A stretch of 64,000 nucleotides of DNA. It comes from Cyanodermella asteris. Lineage: Eukaryota; Ascomycota; Lecanoromycetes; Ostropales; Stictidaceae. Where the stretch lies: assembly GCA_900618795.1 (NCBI GenBank), contig UYJD01000005.1, positions 1,034,522 to 1,098,521 of the forward strand, in the 5' to 3' direction. Under the pieces are notes generated by a model that was given only the letters and a program-made list of their open reading frames with translations, did not search any database and was not told the origin of the DNA. Both the position numbers and the translations under genes were made by a program. This document shows positions 54,081 through 64,000 of the stretch, in pieces (the first letter of the stretch is position 1; each line of letters starts with the position of its first letter).

Positions 54081-56322
54081 ATGGCTCCATTGCGAGTTGC
54101 AGTAGGGCTCGATTATGGCACTACGTGGACAGCTGCAGCCGTCTGCCTTGTCGCGACGCGGGATAACGGACGGATTGATCACCCGAAAACGATTGCTTCA
54201 ATGCAACACGTCAACTGGGACCCAGCTAAGGACAATGCTGAAGCGCTCGAGATGGTATTCAGTAAGGGCACAGCCTCATCCGATCCAAAGGACTGGCGGG
54301 CAATCCTTCGTGATGAATTACGCCCTGATTCGAGCAAGTTACGGCTGCTTAAATTTGGTCTGAAAGACATCACAGCAACACTTGATACCATCGATGCAGC
54401 GGACCTTATGGACGAAGAGGAAGGGAATACTGGTCTCGACGACATTCTCAATTCATCGACGGAACAACTTCTCAAAGAACAACGCGCAAAGAATTCAGAG
54501 CCCGAAGCGTGGCTGCGCAAGTCAATGGAAGGCATGTGGGCTCGATTCATCGCCCCACTCATCGAAAATCAGCTGGAGTCAGTCGGAGCTATAGATTCCA
54601 AAGTCAGGGTCGACGTAGCTATCGGTGTACCCACAGTTTGGTCCACTACAGAATCGCTGAGATATGCCCACATTTTGAGAAGCGGCATTACGGATGAGCG
54701 CCTTGGCACTGTAAGCATCATCAACGAGGCCCAAGGTGCTCTTGTAGGGCAGTTCGTTGATGGCAGTCTTGATGCAGCTCAGCTGGAATACGGACAAGGT
54801 TATACTCTGCTCGACGCAGGCGGAGGTACAGTCGTAAGCAGTGGTTTCGTCCCTCTCTTCATCAGTGACTAACCAATTCTCATAGGATATCGCGAGCTTT
54901 GAGTTCCTACAGACCTCACCACCACAGCTCAGGATTATTGCTCAGGACGATGAACCTGAGGACCAATTCTCCAAGCGTGAACGCCCCCAGGTTGAAGGTC
55001 GTAAGCCTGAAGACCCCGAGTCCGACTATTGCAATTGGCTAGGCTTCGAAACGATCATGTTTCGCTTCAAATGTCTGTTGGAGGGCCCTCTGCACGACCT
55101 TCTCCCTTCGGTGGATTTTGGGGATATCTTCGATCTAGAGACTGACCTTCCAGAAATGATGAGAGACCTGCGAAGTCAAATCCACGCTTACTCGCCCGAC
55201 GACCATCCTGACACTTATTGCGACATCCAGCTTACGGATGATAGATTTGTGATGCCTCACAGCCATTCCTACGGATCACAAGGCCTCAATTTGAGCTTGC
55301 TCCACCGCGGTATTCTAATTGTGGAGTCAGCTACGGTGAAACGAGCATTCGATGTGACCGTGAATATGGTGATGGATCTACTAGCCAAGCGCTTACGGAG
55401 ACGCCGCGGGATAATGCACCGAGATCTCTTTGTCACGGGTGGTTTCGGCAAAAGCCCATACCTGCGAAGCCGAATTCAATGACTCGTCAATCAAATCGAT
55501 CCAAAGATTCCCATCAGCTTTGACAACGATACCTATAGCAAGCTGTCGTTAGCCAAAGGCGCCGCGCTTTACGCAGCAAGGCCTGACCTCGACCTCTGTA
55601 TGGACTCGAGAAGGGACATCGCTCTTGGAACCATCACTCACATGGAGATGACGAAATCCGAGCCTCAGCACGCGATCGTTGAGTATGGACCCACAAACTC
55701 GGACCCGCTGCTAGCTAGTGAAGCCTTCTCCTGGACTGCTTCGTACGAATTGCAGGTTTTCCCAGGTCTCGAATTATTGCACCGGAATTCAATTTCCGTC
55801 GTCGTCGGCTGGTGTGAGTCTGCTCCAGAGACGTTGTGCGGCGATCCTGGCAAGCCTCATTTCTTATTCTCAGATGCTACGCGCACGGAAAACAAGATCC
55901 GCGTCGGCGCCAAGCTACAGATACCGCTAGCGAACGAAGTCCTTGCAGTCCTCGCACGCGAAGGCATCAGCGAGACAGGGAATAATGTCGTGCCTATTTG
56001 GGTTGACTTGAACTGGGACGGCTGCGTCTTGATGTGTGGCGTCAGACTCAGACTTTGGCCCGACCAGTCAGGCCGCGGACGTGTCTGGATTTCTAGAACC
56101 CGGATCGACATGATCACGAACTATCGACCTCCCGGAAGGGCCGCCGAAAGTGACTTGCCTGTGATTACGACAGAGATGATAGTTCCTAAACGTGGCTCTC
56201 ATGCACTGTCGAATCTTACGCACAGACAACGGGGAGATTTCGAGGAGACCGAGGACGATATGGCAATGGGAGATACCGACGGCGTCGGCGCGGTCGATTG
56301 TGATGACATGGAAATCGGTTAG
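54081..56322 (+). CDS. Hsp70-like (actin-fold) ATPase gene interrupted by an in-frame TGA
   Basis: A fungal Hsp70/HspA12-like protein, an actin-fold ATPase family widespread in ascomycetes with unknown clients. Exon 1 is 54081-54833, intron 54834-54885, exon 2 from 54886. The phosphate-1 loop is VGLDYGTTWTAAAV; the connect-1 region has VDVAIGVPTVWS, the phosphate-2 loop YTLLDAGGGTVD across the intron, and LFVTGGFGKSPYLRSRIQ is the adenosine/connect-2 loop. A TGA at 55480-55482 follows at once; the same frame then runs on with LVNQIDPKIPISFDND, AKGAALYAAR (the expected closing of the ATPase lobe) and a further ~260 residues to 56322. The conserved material on both sides shows the TGA is internal. 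It may be a disabling mutation, a sequencing error or leaky termination. Without read-through the product lacks the end of the ATPase domain. There is no canonical substrate-binding domain or KDEL. Confidence 0.75.
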
Positions 56323-56506
56323 ATGATGCTAGTCAATAGAGAGATACTTCCTAGGTAGATACTGATGTTATCCGAGCCTTTCGAGAGCGAACATGGGACT
56401 CTTGCCGTGACGAAGGTGAGGTCTTAGCAAAGCACAACTTAAAATCTCAAGGCGGATGGGTACTTGTGTAAATGTATGCCTCACCACTTCGTATTATAGT
56501 CGGCCA

Positions 56507-56650
56507 GGTACGCAGCTAGATTCTTAGCTAGGTACTTAGCTGTGTGCTTGGTTGTGTACTTGGCTGGGTACCTGGCTGAGTCCTTGACTGAGTAATTGGC
56601 TAGGTAGTTGGCTGGCTAATTAGGTAGATGCCGTGTTGGGTACTTGGATG
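56507..56650 (+). repeat. 12-bp minisatellite, 12 units (array B)
   Basis: Twelve consecutive 12-nt units in perfect phase over 144 nt, consensus GGTACTTGGCTG (for example GGTACTTAGCTG, TGTACTTGGCTG, GGTACCTGGCTG, GGTAGTTGGCTG). Units differ by substitutions only. The consensus differs at about one position from that of array A at 43569. It lies between the 3' ends of the Hsp70-like and dehalogenase-like genes. Confidence 0.85.
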
Positions 56651-56759
56651 CACGGCTAGGCACAAGACCGGCGTCGACTTTTCTACCTTGGCCTTGATAT
56701 CAACGCATCCCGCGAAACGTGCCAGCCCCCCAACGTCGAACAAGAGCGAACCAGCCGCC

Positions 56760-57638
56760 TCAAACCCTCTTCAACTTCTCCAACAACTCCACCATATCCT
56801 CCGCATACAGATCAAACTCCCCATAAACCTCCTTGACCGGATCCTTCTCCTCGAACCCCACCCACGCCGTCCTGAACCCGGCCTTCCTCGCCGCAATCAA
56901 ATCCCAAGCATGCGCCGCCACAAACCACCTCTCCCCCTCCGCTCCGCCCTCGGGCTTAACATCCCCCAACACCTCCACCGCGCGCCGGTAAACCACATCC
57001 TCCGGCTTCGCCCTGCCCACCTCATCACAACTGACCAGCCTCTCCGCCATGCCCCCGACGCCCGCCTTCTCAAAATACCCCAGACTCGTCCCGCGCGCGC
57101 CGTTGGTGACCGCGTTGACGACCCAGCCGGCGTCACGGAGGCCGTCGATGCAGGTCTTGAGATTCGGCCGCGGGCCCATGGATTTGAAGGCGGCCATGAC
57201 GGCGGAGACGTCGTCCGGGGTGACGGTGTCGGGTTTCACGCCGACGATGTAGGCCGCGCGTGGAAATGTGGAGGAGAGCACTGTGCCGATCGGGGTGTAG
57301 GTGCCGGCGAGGGAGAGGTAAGTAAAGTCGCGTTGGGCGGCGTAGAACCAGGAGAAGAAGAGAGTTCGGGCGTCCACGGGAGGCGTTGTCTGTGGGGTTA
57401 GCGATTGTGATGATGGAATTAATGCCAGAGACGTTGAGGTACAGAGCAATAGAAGATGTACGATACATGAGAGATGTATTTATCCAGAACTTTGAATGAC
57501 ACGCACGACCTTCTATGGGGACATCATGGGAGATCTTACAGAGGAGAGCTGCGACTTCAGTCGCGTCCCGATTGTCTCAATCACATTCTCAAAGTCGAAG
57601 CAAGTCCCAATGACGTCGAAACTGGCAGACTTGGGCAT
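56760..57638 (-). CDS. Haloacid dehalogenase-like hydrolase (type II 2-haloacid dehalogenase group)
   Basis: A 242-aa HAD-superfamily protein. Two exons: 57540-57638 (MPKSASFDVIGTCFDFENVI to QLSS) and 56760-57389 (TTPPVDARTLFFSWFYAAQRD onwards), joined in phase 0 over a 150-nt intron. The C-terminal motifs are VVNAVTNGARG (motif II Thr), GRAKPEDVVYRRA (motif III Lys) and FVAAHAWDLIAARKAGF (motif IV, with H-A-W-D). Motif I, normally D-x-[FY]-[GD]-T, reads FDVIGTCFDF, the form seen in fungal relatives. The group includes 2-haloacid dehalogenases, but many fungal members have unknown substrates. High GC and CpG-rich codons in exon 2 differ from neighbours. Confidence 0.82.
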
Positions 57639-58004
57639 GATGGATGCGGAGCGGGAAGTGCGAAGCGGAGATGAAATTGTGTAAAAGAAGAACAGAGTTG
57701 AGAACGTGTAGCTCCCAAATCTATCAGCTACATCGAGATATTCATCTGCTACATGTAAATGGCGCGGTTGTGGATGAGCTTCAATGACGTTTGCCGATGT
57801 CGGGTACGCAGTGGAGTGGCGGACTTCTAGAACTTCGGCGACATTGAGGGGTTCAAGGTCTACCAACGGTCGTACGGATCTCGTAAATAAGTACTTGACC
57901 AAGGCAGTTGACGGAGCACAGGTAATCAACACACAACATTAACAGCAGCTGACGCCAAAAAATGCTTGACACTTATTCTATCTAATCACGAAGCGTGAAC
58001 CACC
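57639..58004. other. Intergenic, nothing recognised
   Basis: These ~370 bases lie between the dehalogenase-like promoter and the 3' end of the V-ATPase gene. No feature seen. Confidence 0.5.
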
Positions 58005-59930
58005 CTACTCATCAATAACACTAGCAAACTTGTCCGTCATATTTTGGATCAGCTCATCGTACCTCTTGCTGACAGTTTCTTCGCCCTCGTCAGGGACCTC
58101 GAACTTCATGTTTCGCAGTCCGGTCTGGATATCTGCCGTAGCTTCGCGGACCTTCGCCCAGGCATGGCCCTGAGCAATGGCCTTCTGAGCTTCGTCGTGG
58201 AAGCCCATGAACGCGCGCATCATGTATTGTGTCTTCCAGAGCGGGCAGAATTGATCGTAGTCACTGTAGCCATTCTGCTGCAAGAAGTCGTCCTTCAGGA
58301 GAGCCGCCACATCGAGCGTGATCTTGTCCGAGTCACCGAGAGCAGACTTTCCGACCAGCTGCACGACCTGGTCCAGCTCCTCAGAGTTCGACAAAATCTC
58401 CTTGATGCGGTCACGAAGTCGGGGGAACTCGGGCATCTTTTCGGCATAGTACTTGTCGAGGATTGTGGTGTATTTCGAATACGACACGGAAGTGTTGATC
58501 GAAGGGAAATGCTTACGTTGGGCCAACTTTTTGTCGAGACCCCAAAAGACCTGGACAATGTTGAGGGTCGATGTTGTAACAGGGTCAGAGAAATCACCAC
58601 CAGGCGGCGACACAGCACCAACGATTGAGATCGAGCCTTTGCGCTCAGGGGAGCCAAGGGCTGTCACTTGACCAGCACGTTCGTAGAAAGATGCAAGCTT
58701 GGCACCAAGGTAAGCAGGGAAACCTTGATCAGCAGGCATTTCACCGAGACGACCAGAAATTTCTCGCAGCGCCTCAGCCCATCGTGAAGAGCTGTCTGCC
58801 ATCATAGCCACGGCCTTGCCCTGGTCACGGAAATATTCGGCGACGGTGATACCAGTGTAGATGGAGGCTTCACGTGCGGCGACGGGCATGTTGGAAGTGT
58901 TAGCAATAAGTGCGGTACGCTTCATGATGGGTTCCTTGCGGCCACCGACATCGATCGAAAGCTAGAACCGGTCAGCTCATATCTTATCAGCAGAACAACG
59001 CAACTGACCTCTGGGAAATCCATCAAGACTTCAGCCATCTCGTTACCACGTTCACCGCTGGCAGATATTAGCATACGCCGTGCTGAAAGCCGATCTCACT
59101 TACCATCCGACGTAAACAATGATATCACTGTTGGAGAATTTTGAAAGCGACTGACTGATGACAGTCTTGCCGCAGCCGAAAGCACCAGGAATGCAAACTG
59201 TTCCACCCTGCACACCAGGAAACAAAGCATCCAGGACACGTTGACCGACAATGAGAGGAGAGTCCGAGGGAAGCTTCTCATTGACAGGTCGAGGAACACG
59301 GACTGGCCAGGAATGCATCATGCTGTATTCCTTCGTCTCGCCATTGAACTCGACTTCCAAGATCTTCTCCTCAACGGTGTAGTTGCCGGGTTCAGCAATC
59401 CATTTGATAGTACCACGAGCACGAGGGGGGAGGAGAATCTTATGATCGTTCAAGAGCGAGTTCTCAAAGACACTGCCAAAGATATCGCCACCAGTGATGT
59501 GATCGCCAACCTTCTTCCCGCTTGTCTTGAAGTCGTACTTTACTTCCCGATCCAGGGCGGGAATGTTGATGCCACGGGGAATATAGATGGATTTCGAAAC
59601 ATCGGCAATCGATCGTAGTGGTCGCTGAATGCCGTCGTAAATGGTCTCCATCAACCCAGGACCAAGCTCGACAGAAAGAGGCTTGCCAGTTCTCGCTACG
59701 GGGTCTCCAACCTGGACACCAGCCGTCTCCTCGTAAACCTGGATTGTAGCTCTGTCGGCGTCGATTCGAATGACCTCACCCACAAGCTGGTCGTGCCCAA
59801 CCTTGCAGAGCTCGTACATGGCGCAACCCGTCATATTCTCAGCTACAATGACAGGGCCAGACACAGAGTAGACAGCGCCATAGTAGTCTTCGCCCGCTTC
59901 GCGGGTCTTTCTGTTGCTTTGAGGTGCCAT
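58005..59930 (-). CDS. vma1: V-type proton ATPase catalytic subunit A
   Basis: The ATP-hydrolysing subunit of the V1 sector that acidifies vacuoles and other endomembrane compartments. Three exons: 59104-59930, 59009-59057 (49 nt) and 58005-58961, with 46- and 47-nt introns; 610 aa from MAPQSNRK. Key features: [20 protein letters not shown] beta-barrel, the A-subunit non-homologous region ([17 protein letters not shown]), Walker [21 protein letters not shown] across the junctions, Walker B region [20 protein letters not shown], and the conserved end DKFASVIDE. There is no intein at the site where yeast Vma1 carries one (the sequence is continuous through VGCGERG). The start at 59930 fits other fungi, but the frame stays open ~198 codons further upstream (see findings). 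Confidence 0.96.
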
Positions 59931-61500
59931 TTTGGTGGGCTGCGAACTGGGTTTGACGATGGGTACGTCCTTCAAAGGTCCGTTTGGTGGAAAGGATCCG
60001 GCAGAGTCAGATCTGGCGTGCGACTTTTGTGCCACAGATTTTGGCTCGCTCTCAATGCTAGAATCGTCGTCGGTTGGTGGCGGGTCAAGTTGATCGCCCA
60101 GAAGCTCCGAGCTGTATTCCTTGTCCGAGTCCTGCTCTTCCGAATCTTCCCAAAGTCCGTCGTCAAATTGCAAACTTGACAAGCTAACAGAGCTTCTCAG
60201 CAGATCGGTCCTCGAGGCAAAGGGCGAAGGTGGGCCTGAAGGATAGGGCGATGCAGGCAGGGGCGGGAGATCCTCGATGTCTTCGTCGAGCTCAGCAGCG
60301 AGCTTGGACTGGCTGTGTAGAACGAGGCAGGCTGGATGGGATCTGCCGATCAGGTCGTAGAGAGAGTTGCGGGTCTTGAGACGAGGTCTAAGGCCAAGCT
60401 GCATCAACGGACGAGGCAGCGAGAGTGAGTTTGGAGCTGATGGAGCTATGCGTTCAGCAGTGGGCGGATCCGGGTCTGCTTGCTGCTCACTGCTTCGAAG
60501 CCTCTGCCAAGAGTCCGCTCGTCATCTGCCACCTCTTGCTGCACATGACGACCTTTGATCCAACTTCCATTGCCATTTCCAACCACCTACGCCAGTCTAC
60601 CGTCCAAGGTATGCTCGAACCAAGTGCCAATCTCAACAGACACATTCATATCTCCATCCCGAGCTCTCCATTAACCGCATCATGTTTCGTGCCGCATAGC
60701 GTGGCCACAGAGGTGGTGCTATCCGACCCTCTGCTCCGCCCAACGCCTCCGCTATCTGTCCAATGATCTAGCTATACCACCCTACATACACACATGGTGC
60801 AAGTTAAGATCCGTTACAAGACAGGACATGAGGTCAGGCTTGCTAGGGATGACACTGTCATTGCAACGACGCAGACAGGAAGCCTCCAGCATCTATAATC
60901 TATATCTTCTTACAGTGTCCAATGGCATAGAGAATGGAGAATTGACATTCACTGACCAGAGCCCAAAGCTCGTTAGAAGTAACAGCCTGGCGTATCACAT
61001 CGTGTTGCCCAACTGTTCCTGATTCGTGAGCAAGGTTCATGTCCCGCATTGTAGCCGCCAATAGCACATGGCACATGGGTAGACGCCGTTTGAGAGACGC
61101 CGCACTATCCTAGCCGTGCAACGAGCATCTTCACCTCTGCTTCCCAGTAGTACTCTCTACAGACATGATAACACTATCATAATCAAGTCTTAGAACGCTA
61201 GCAATCGTCTCAACAGCAAATACTGCCTTGATTCGTTCGCTGAGAAGCTTCCCGCGCTCGGTTCCCCGTCGGCCTGCTCGGCGCTGATGACGACCCAGCT
61301 CTCGTGTGCTCTTACCAGCAACTTCAATGAGCACAACCTGCTTCCTCCGGGGCACTCGAAGCTTTGCTACGCCATCTGGGACCACACATCTACTCCCAGA
61401 ATTCCCATATCCAAAGGCTGTCTCTCCGACATCTCACCTCGCATGACAAGTCCACCCCGGAGTCGTATACCGGGATTCACCGGAACCAACCTTCCCCTCC
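59931..61500. other. Divergent promoter region between VMA1 and the Gid7-like gene
   Basis: Bases 59931-60404 form an in-frame upstream extension of VMA1 beginning at an ATG at 60402-60404, with coding-like composition (see findings). Bases 60405-61500 hold only short frames and should contain the two promoters. Confidence 0.5.
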
Positions 61501-61611
61501 TAGTCAATATACCCTGCACTGTTCACCAGTGCCGGCAACATCTTCAAGCCCCTGATTATATCCACCGCAGTTGTTACACTTCTACCACCCTTCCAGGACT
61601 ACCAGCTCCCC

Positions 61612-64000
61612 GTGATAGCGTCAAGGGGAGACGTGGAGTCCACCCACAGCGCTCTAGCGCTGAACCGGGATACAGAGACGGACGGAGGAACAACCGAGTC
61701 TGACAACGGGCAAGAGGAGGAACACCAAGACCACACCGCCGAGGGAGGCTTAGCTGGCGAGGTGTCCAGCGGAGAGCCGGTCAGGTTGTCGAATTCACCC
61801 GAGATAACGTCGTCTTCGGAGGGGGAGGACATAAACCTCGAAGCACCTCAGCCACCTCAACCTCCCCAGGCAACTACTTCGAGACGGAGACGTAGAGAGC
61901 CGTCCGAAGAAGCTGAGGGTGAAGACTTGGTTCCGCCGATACATCCCCCACCCAAACGACCTCGTCTCGAACCGATCATGCATGGAAGTCATGCTTCCAT
62001 GTCCACTTTAACAGCCAACGGCACATCTACGAATGGTGCGGTAGCAAATGGAGCAGGCTCGCCGAGAGGAAAGAGTAGGGCGGTCGGCTTGAACGGCTTC
62101 GCTAATGGCAACGGCACAATCCATGCTAATGGCACGTCAAGACAGTCTTCACAATATCGCGGACATGACCGGCAAGAGATGGTCAGGCTGCTGATGCAGA
62201 CGATGCAGGACTTGGGTTACGTATCTGCTGCACAGGCACTTGAAAATGAAAGCGGCGTCGAGTTGGAAAGTCCCAAGGTTGCCGCACTGAGGGTGTCTGT
62301 TGAAAATGGAGAATGGGAGGAGGCCGAACAGCTTCTACTCGGCTCGGAGGAGTTTGATGACAGACACATCATGCAAGGGCATGAGCAAGGGCTGGCGCTG
62401 AAGTCTGGGACCGAGAAACATGCTCTGCGCTTCATGATCAGGGAGCAAAAATATCTGGAGCTACTCGAGCAACGCGATCATGGGAGAGCTCTGATTGTCC
62501 TACGAACGGAACTCAACCCTCTCGCGCACGATCGAAACCACCTCCACTTTCTGTCTGGTCTAGTCGTCTGCTCATCAATCGACGACTTGAAAGCCCAGGC
62601 GCGCTGGCTCGGTGCCCGTGGCGGATCGCGGCAGCGGCTTTTACAAACCCTGTCGGAACACATCCACCACTCGGTGATGATACCCCCGAGTCGATTAGCA
62701 GGCCTTCTCGATCAGGTCAAACGACATTGGGTGGAGAAATGTGTTTGGCACAATCCAATCGACCCATTTTCTTTGTTCGTTGACCACGCCTGCGATCGAG
62801 AAGCATTTCCACTCAACACGGTGCAAATACTGGATCAAGTGGGTGAGGTGTACTATCTTGATTTTAGTCACGATGGCAGGTATTTGGCCACAGCGGGACA
62901 AGACAAGACCGTCAACATCTATGGCGTCGACAATGATTGGGATATAAAGTTCAGGTTGAATGGTCATGAAGACTTGGTGGCGTATGTCGCATGGAGTCCG
63001 GATGATCAATGGCTGGTAACCTGTTCAAAGGACAGAACCGCAAAGCTTTGGAATTCAAACGGCGAATGTGTCTTTACCATCCAGAGCCACGCCGAACCCG
63101 TGACATCGGCAGCTTGGCTGCCAGACAGCAGTGGATTTTGCACCGGATCTCTGGACATTCAAAACAGCCCGCTCAACAAATGGCTACTGTCAGATCTCGT
63201 GAGACAGAAGCCACAGCCTGCGCACAGCTTTCCTGCGACTTTCAGAATTCAAGATGTTGCAATCACGCCCGATGGTCAGCGGGTTGCAGCTATCAGCGCT
63301 GACGCCGAGCGTGGGGCACTCGTTGTCTACAATCTCTACACTCACGAGCAAGAGTACAGTATCAACTTCCGGACCGCGCTGACATGTGTCCGCGCCAGTA
63401 GAGATGGTCGGCATCTGTTGCTTAACCTTGCGGACAGCGAAATGCAATGCCTTGATCTGGAGTCTCGGGAAATCGTACAGCGCTATGTCGGGCAGCAGCA
63501 AGGGAAATATGTCATTCGAAGTACGTGGGCTGGAGCCGATGAAAACTTGGTCCTGAGCGGCAGTCAAGGTGAGACGCGAACCAGCCAATAAGCTCGACTT
63601 TTACTAACAATCTCCAGATGGCAAAGTCTACGTCTTTCATCGAGAACGCGGCACCTTGATTGAAACATTAGATGGCCATAGGCTGGCGGACTCTCAATCT
63701 GATGGCGGTCGATCATGGTGCGTCAATGCTGTCGCATGGAACTCCGCGAGTCAGTGCATGTTCGCCAGCGCCGGTGATGACAAGACGGTGCGAATGTGAG
63801 TTTGAACCAGCGCAACTTGCCCCAATCTCTGCCCATGCTAATTCCGCTTCTACCAGATGGTCAAAGGGAAATCACACGCCGGCAACGACACGTAGAACGT
63901 CGTCTGATATGTCGCTACTGAATGCATCCCAAACGTCCTTGCCTGGAGTTGAGTCGTCACGCGGGCCAATGGGCGCTGAACAGTGGCGCACTGCGTCCGA
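61612..64000 (+). CDS. gid7: Gid7/WDR26-like WD40 protein, partial at window end
   Basis: A subunit of the GID/CTLH E3 ubiquitin ligase, which in yeast degrades gluconeogenic enzymes. Visible exons: up to 63568, 63618-63795 and 63857-64000+ (introns 49 and 61 nt); the gene runs off the window. Order: an acidic/Pro-rich disordered N-terminus with KRPRLEP; LisH (MVRLLMQTMQDLGYVSAAQAL); CTLH (VAALRVSVENGEWEEAEQLL and LEQRDHGRALIVLRTELNPL); then WD repeats such as FSHDGRYLATAGQDKTVNIY, WSPDDQWLVTCSKDRTAKLW and FASAGDDKTVRIWS. No ATG lies in the open frame before MHGSHAS (~61978), and the coding-like sequence upstream of it (from ~61612) implies a start in an upstream exon that I could not place. 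Confidence 0.9.

Noticed and set aside
55480-55482. TGA as a selenocysteine codon in the Hsp70-like gene
   Set aside because: Most ascomycetes lack selenoprotein machinery, Hsp70-like proteins have no Cys/Sec at this place, and no SECIS-like element was evident.
58005-59930. Intein in V-ATPase subunit A
   Set aside because: The sequence is continuous through the Walker A and CGERGNE region where yeast carries its intein; only two short introns occur there.

Overview
The window is nuclear DNA of a filamentous ascomycete (Pezizomycotina). The evidence is short introns of about 43-60 nt with GT..AG ends and CTAAC/CTGAC-like branch points, mixed strands without operons, and fungus-specific families (Pth11-like receptor, Bir1, the 29.9 kDa complex I subunit, MepB-type oligopeptidase, GPR1/FUN34/YaaH transporter). 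The class cannot be fixed from sequence alone; Dothideomycetes is a weak guess.

Layout. 0-5.7 kb: Bir1 (two BIR domains), a dispersed LTR-like repeat running into a 799-N gap, and an F-box-like gene. 6.3-13.1 kb: MetE/UROD-like protein, gene-poor DNA, a 7-TM Pth11-like receptor and a short-chain dehydrogenase. 14-20.6 kb: complex I subunit, MBD4-like DNA glycosylase and a USP7/Ubp15 deubiquitinase (five exons). 21.9-27.1 kb: an interrupted hypothetical gene, a 2H phosphoesterase, a CorA-like two-TM protein and a broken F-box gene. 27.9-36.1 kb: secreted type-B carboxylesterase, M3 oligopeptidase, a decayed unknown gene and a secreted aspartic protease. 37.8-43.2 kb: endonuclease III-like glycosylase, a small secreted Cys/Thr-rich protein and a Pro/Ser-rich hypothetical protein. 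45-49.9 kb: 5-aminolevulinate synthase, an LTR bounded by a perfect 5-bp target duplication, and an acetate-transporter-family gene (six exons). 50.8-64 kb: a large nuclear-type hypothetical protein, an Hsp70-like ATPase gene with an in-frame TGA, a haloacid dehalogenase-like protein, V-ATPase subunit A, and a Gid7/WDR26-like WD40 gene cut by the window end.

Most genes are unrelated housekeeping or accessory functions; I see no biosynthetic cluster. Loose themes are DNA base-excision repair (two HhH-GPD glycosylases 22 kb apart), ubiquitin pathway components (USP7, Gid7, F-box-like genes) and secreted hydrolases.

The most unusual observations are a family of 12-bp minisatellites in perfect 12-nt phase in separate intergenic regions (11 units at 43.6 kb, 12 units at 56.5 kb, a weaker candidate at 47.5 kb); three otherwise coding-like genes each interrupted by a TGA; a long open N-terminal extension on V-ATPase subunit A; and a possible poison exon in the M3 oligopeptidase gene. 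I found no convincing new multi-gene system, no CRISPR and no RNA gene.
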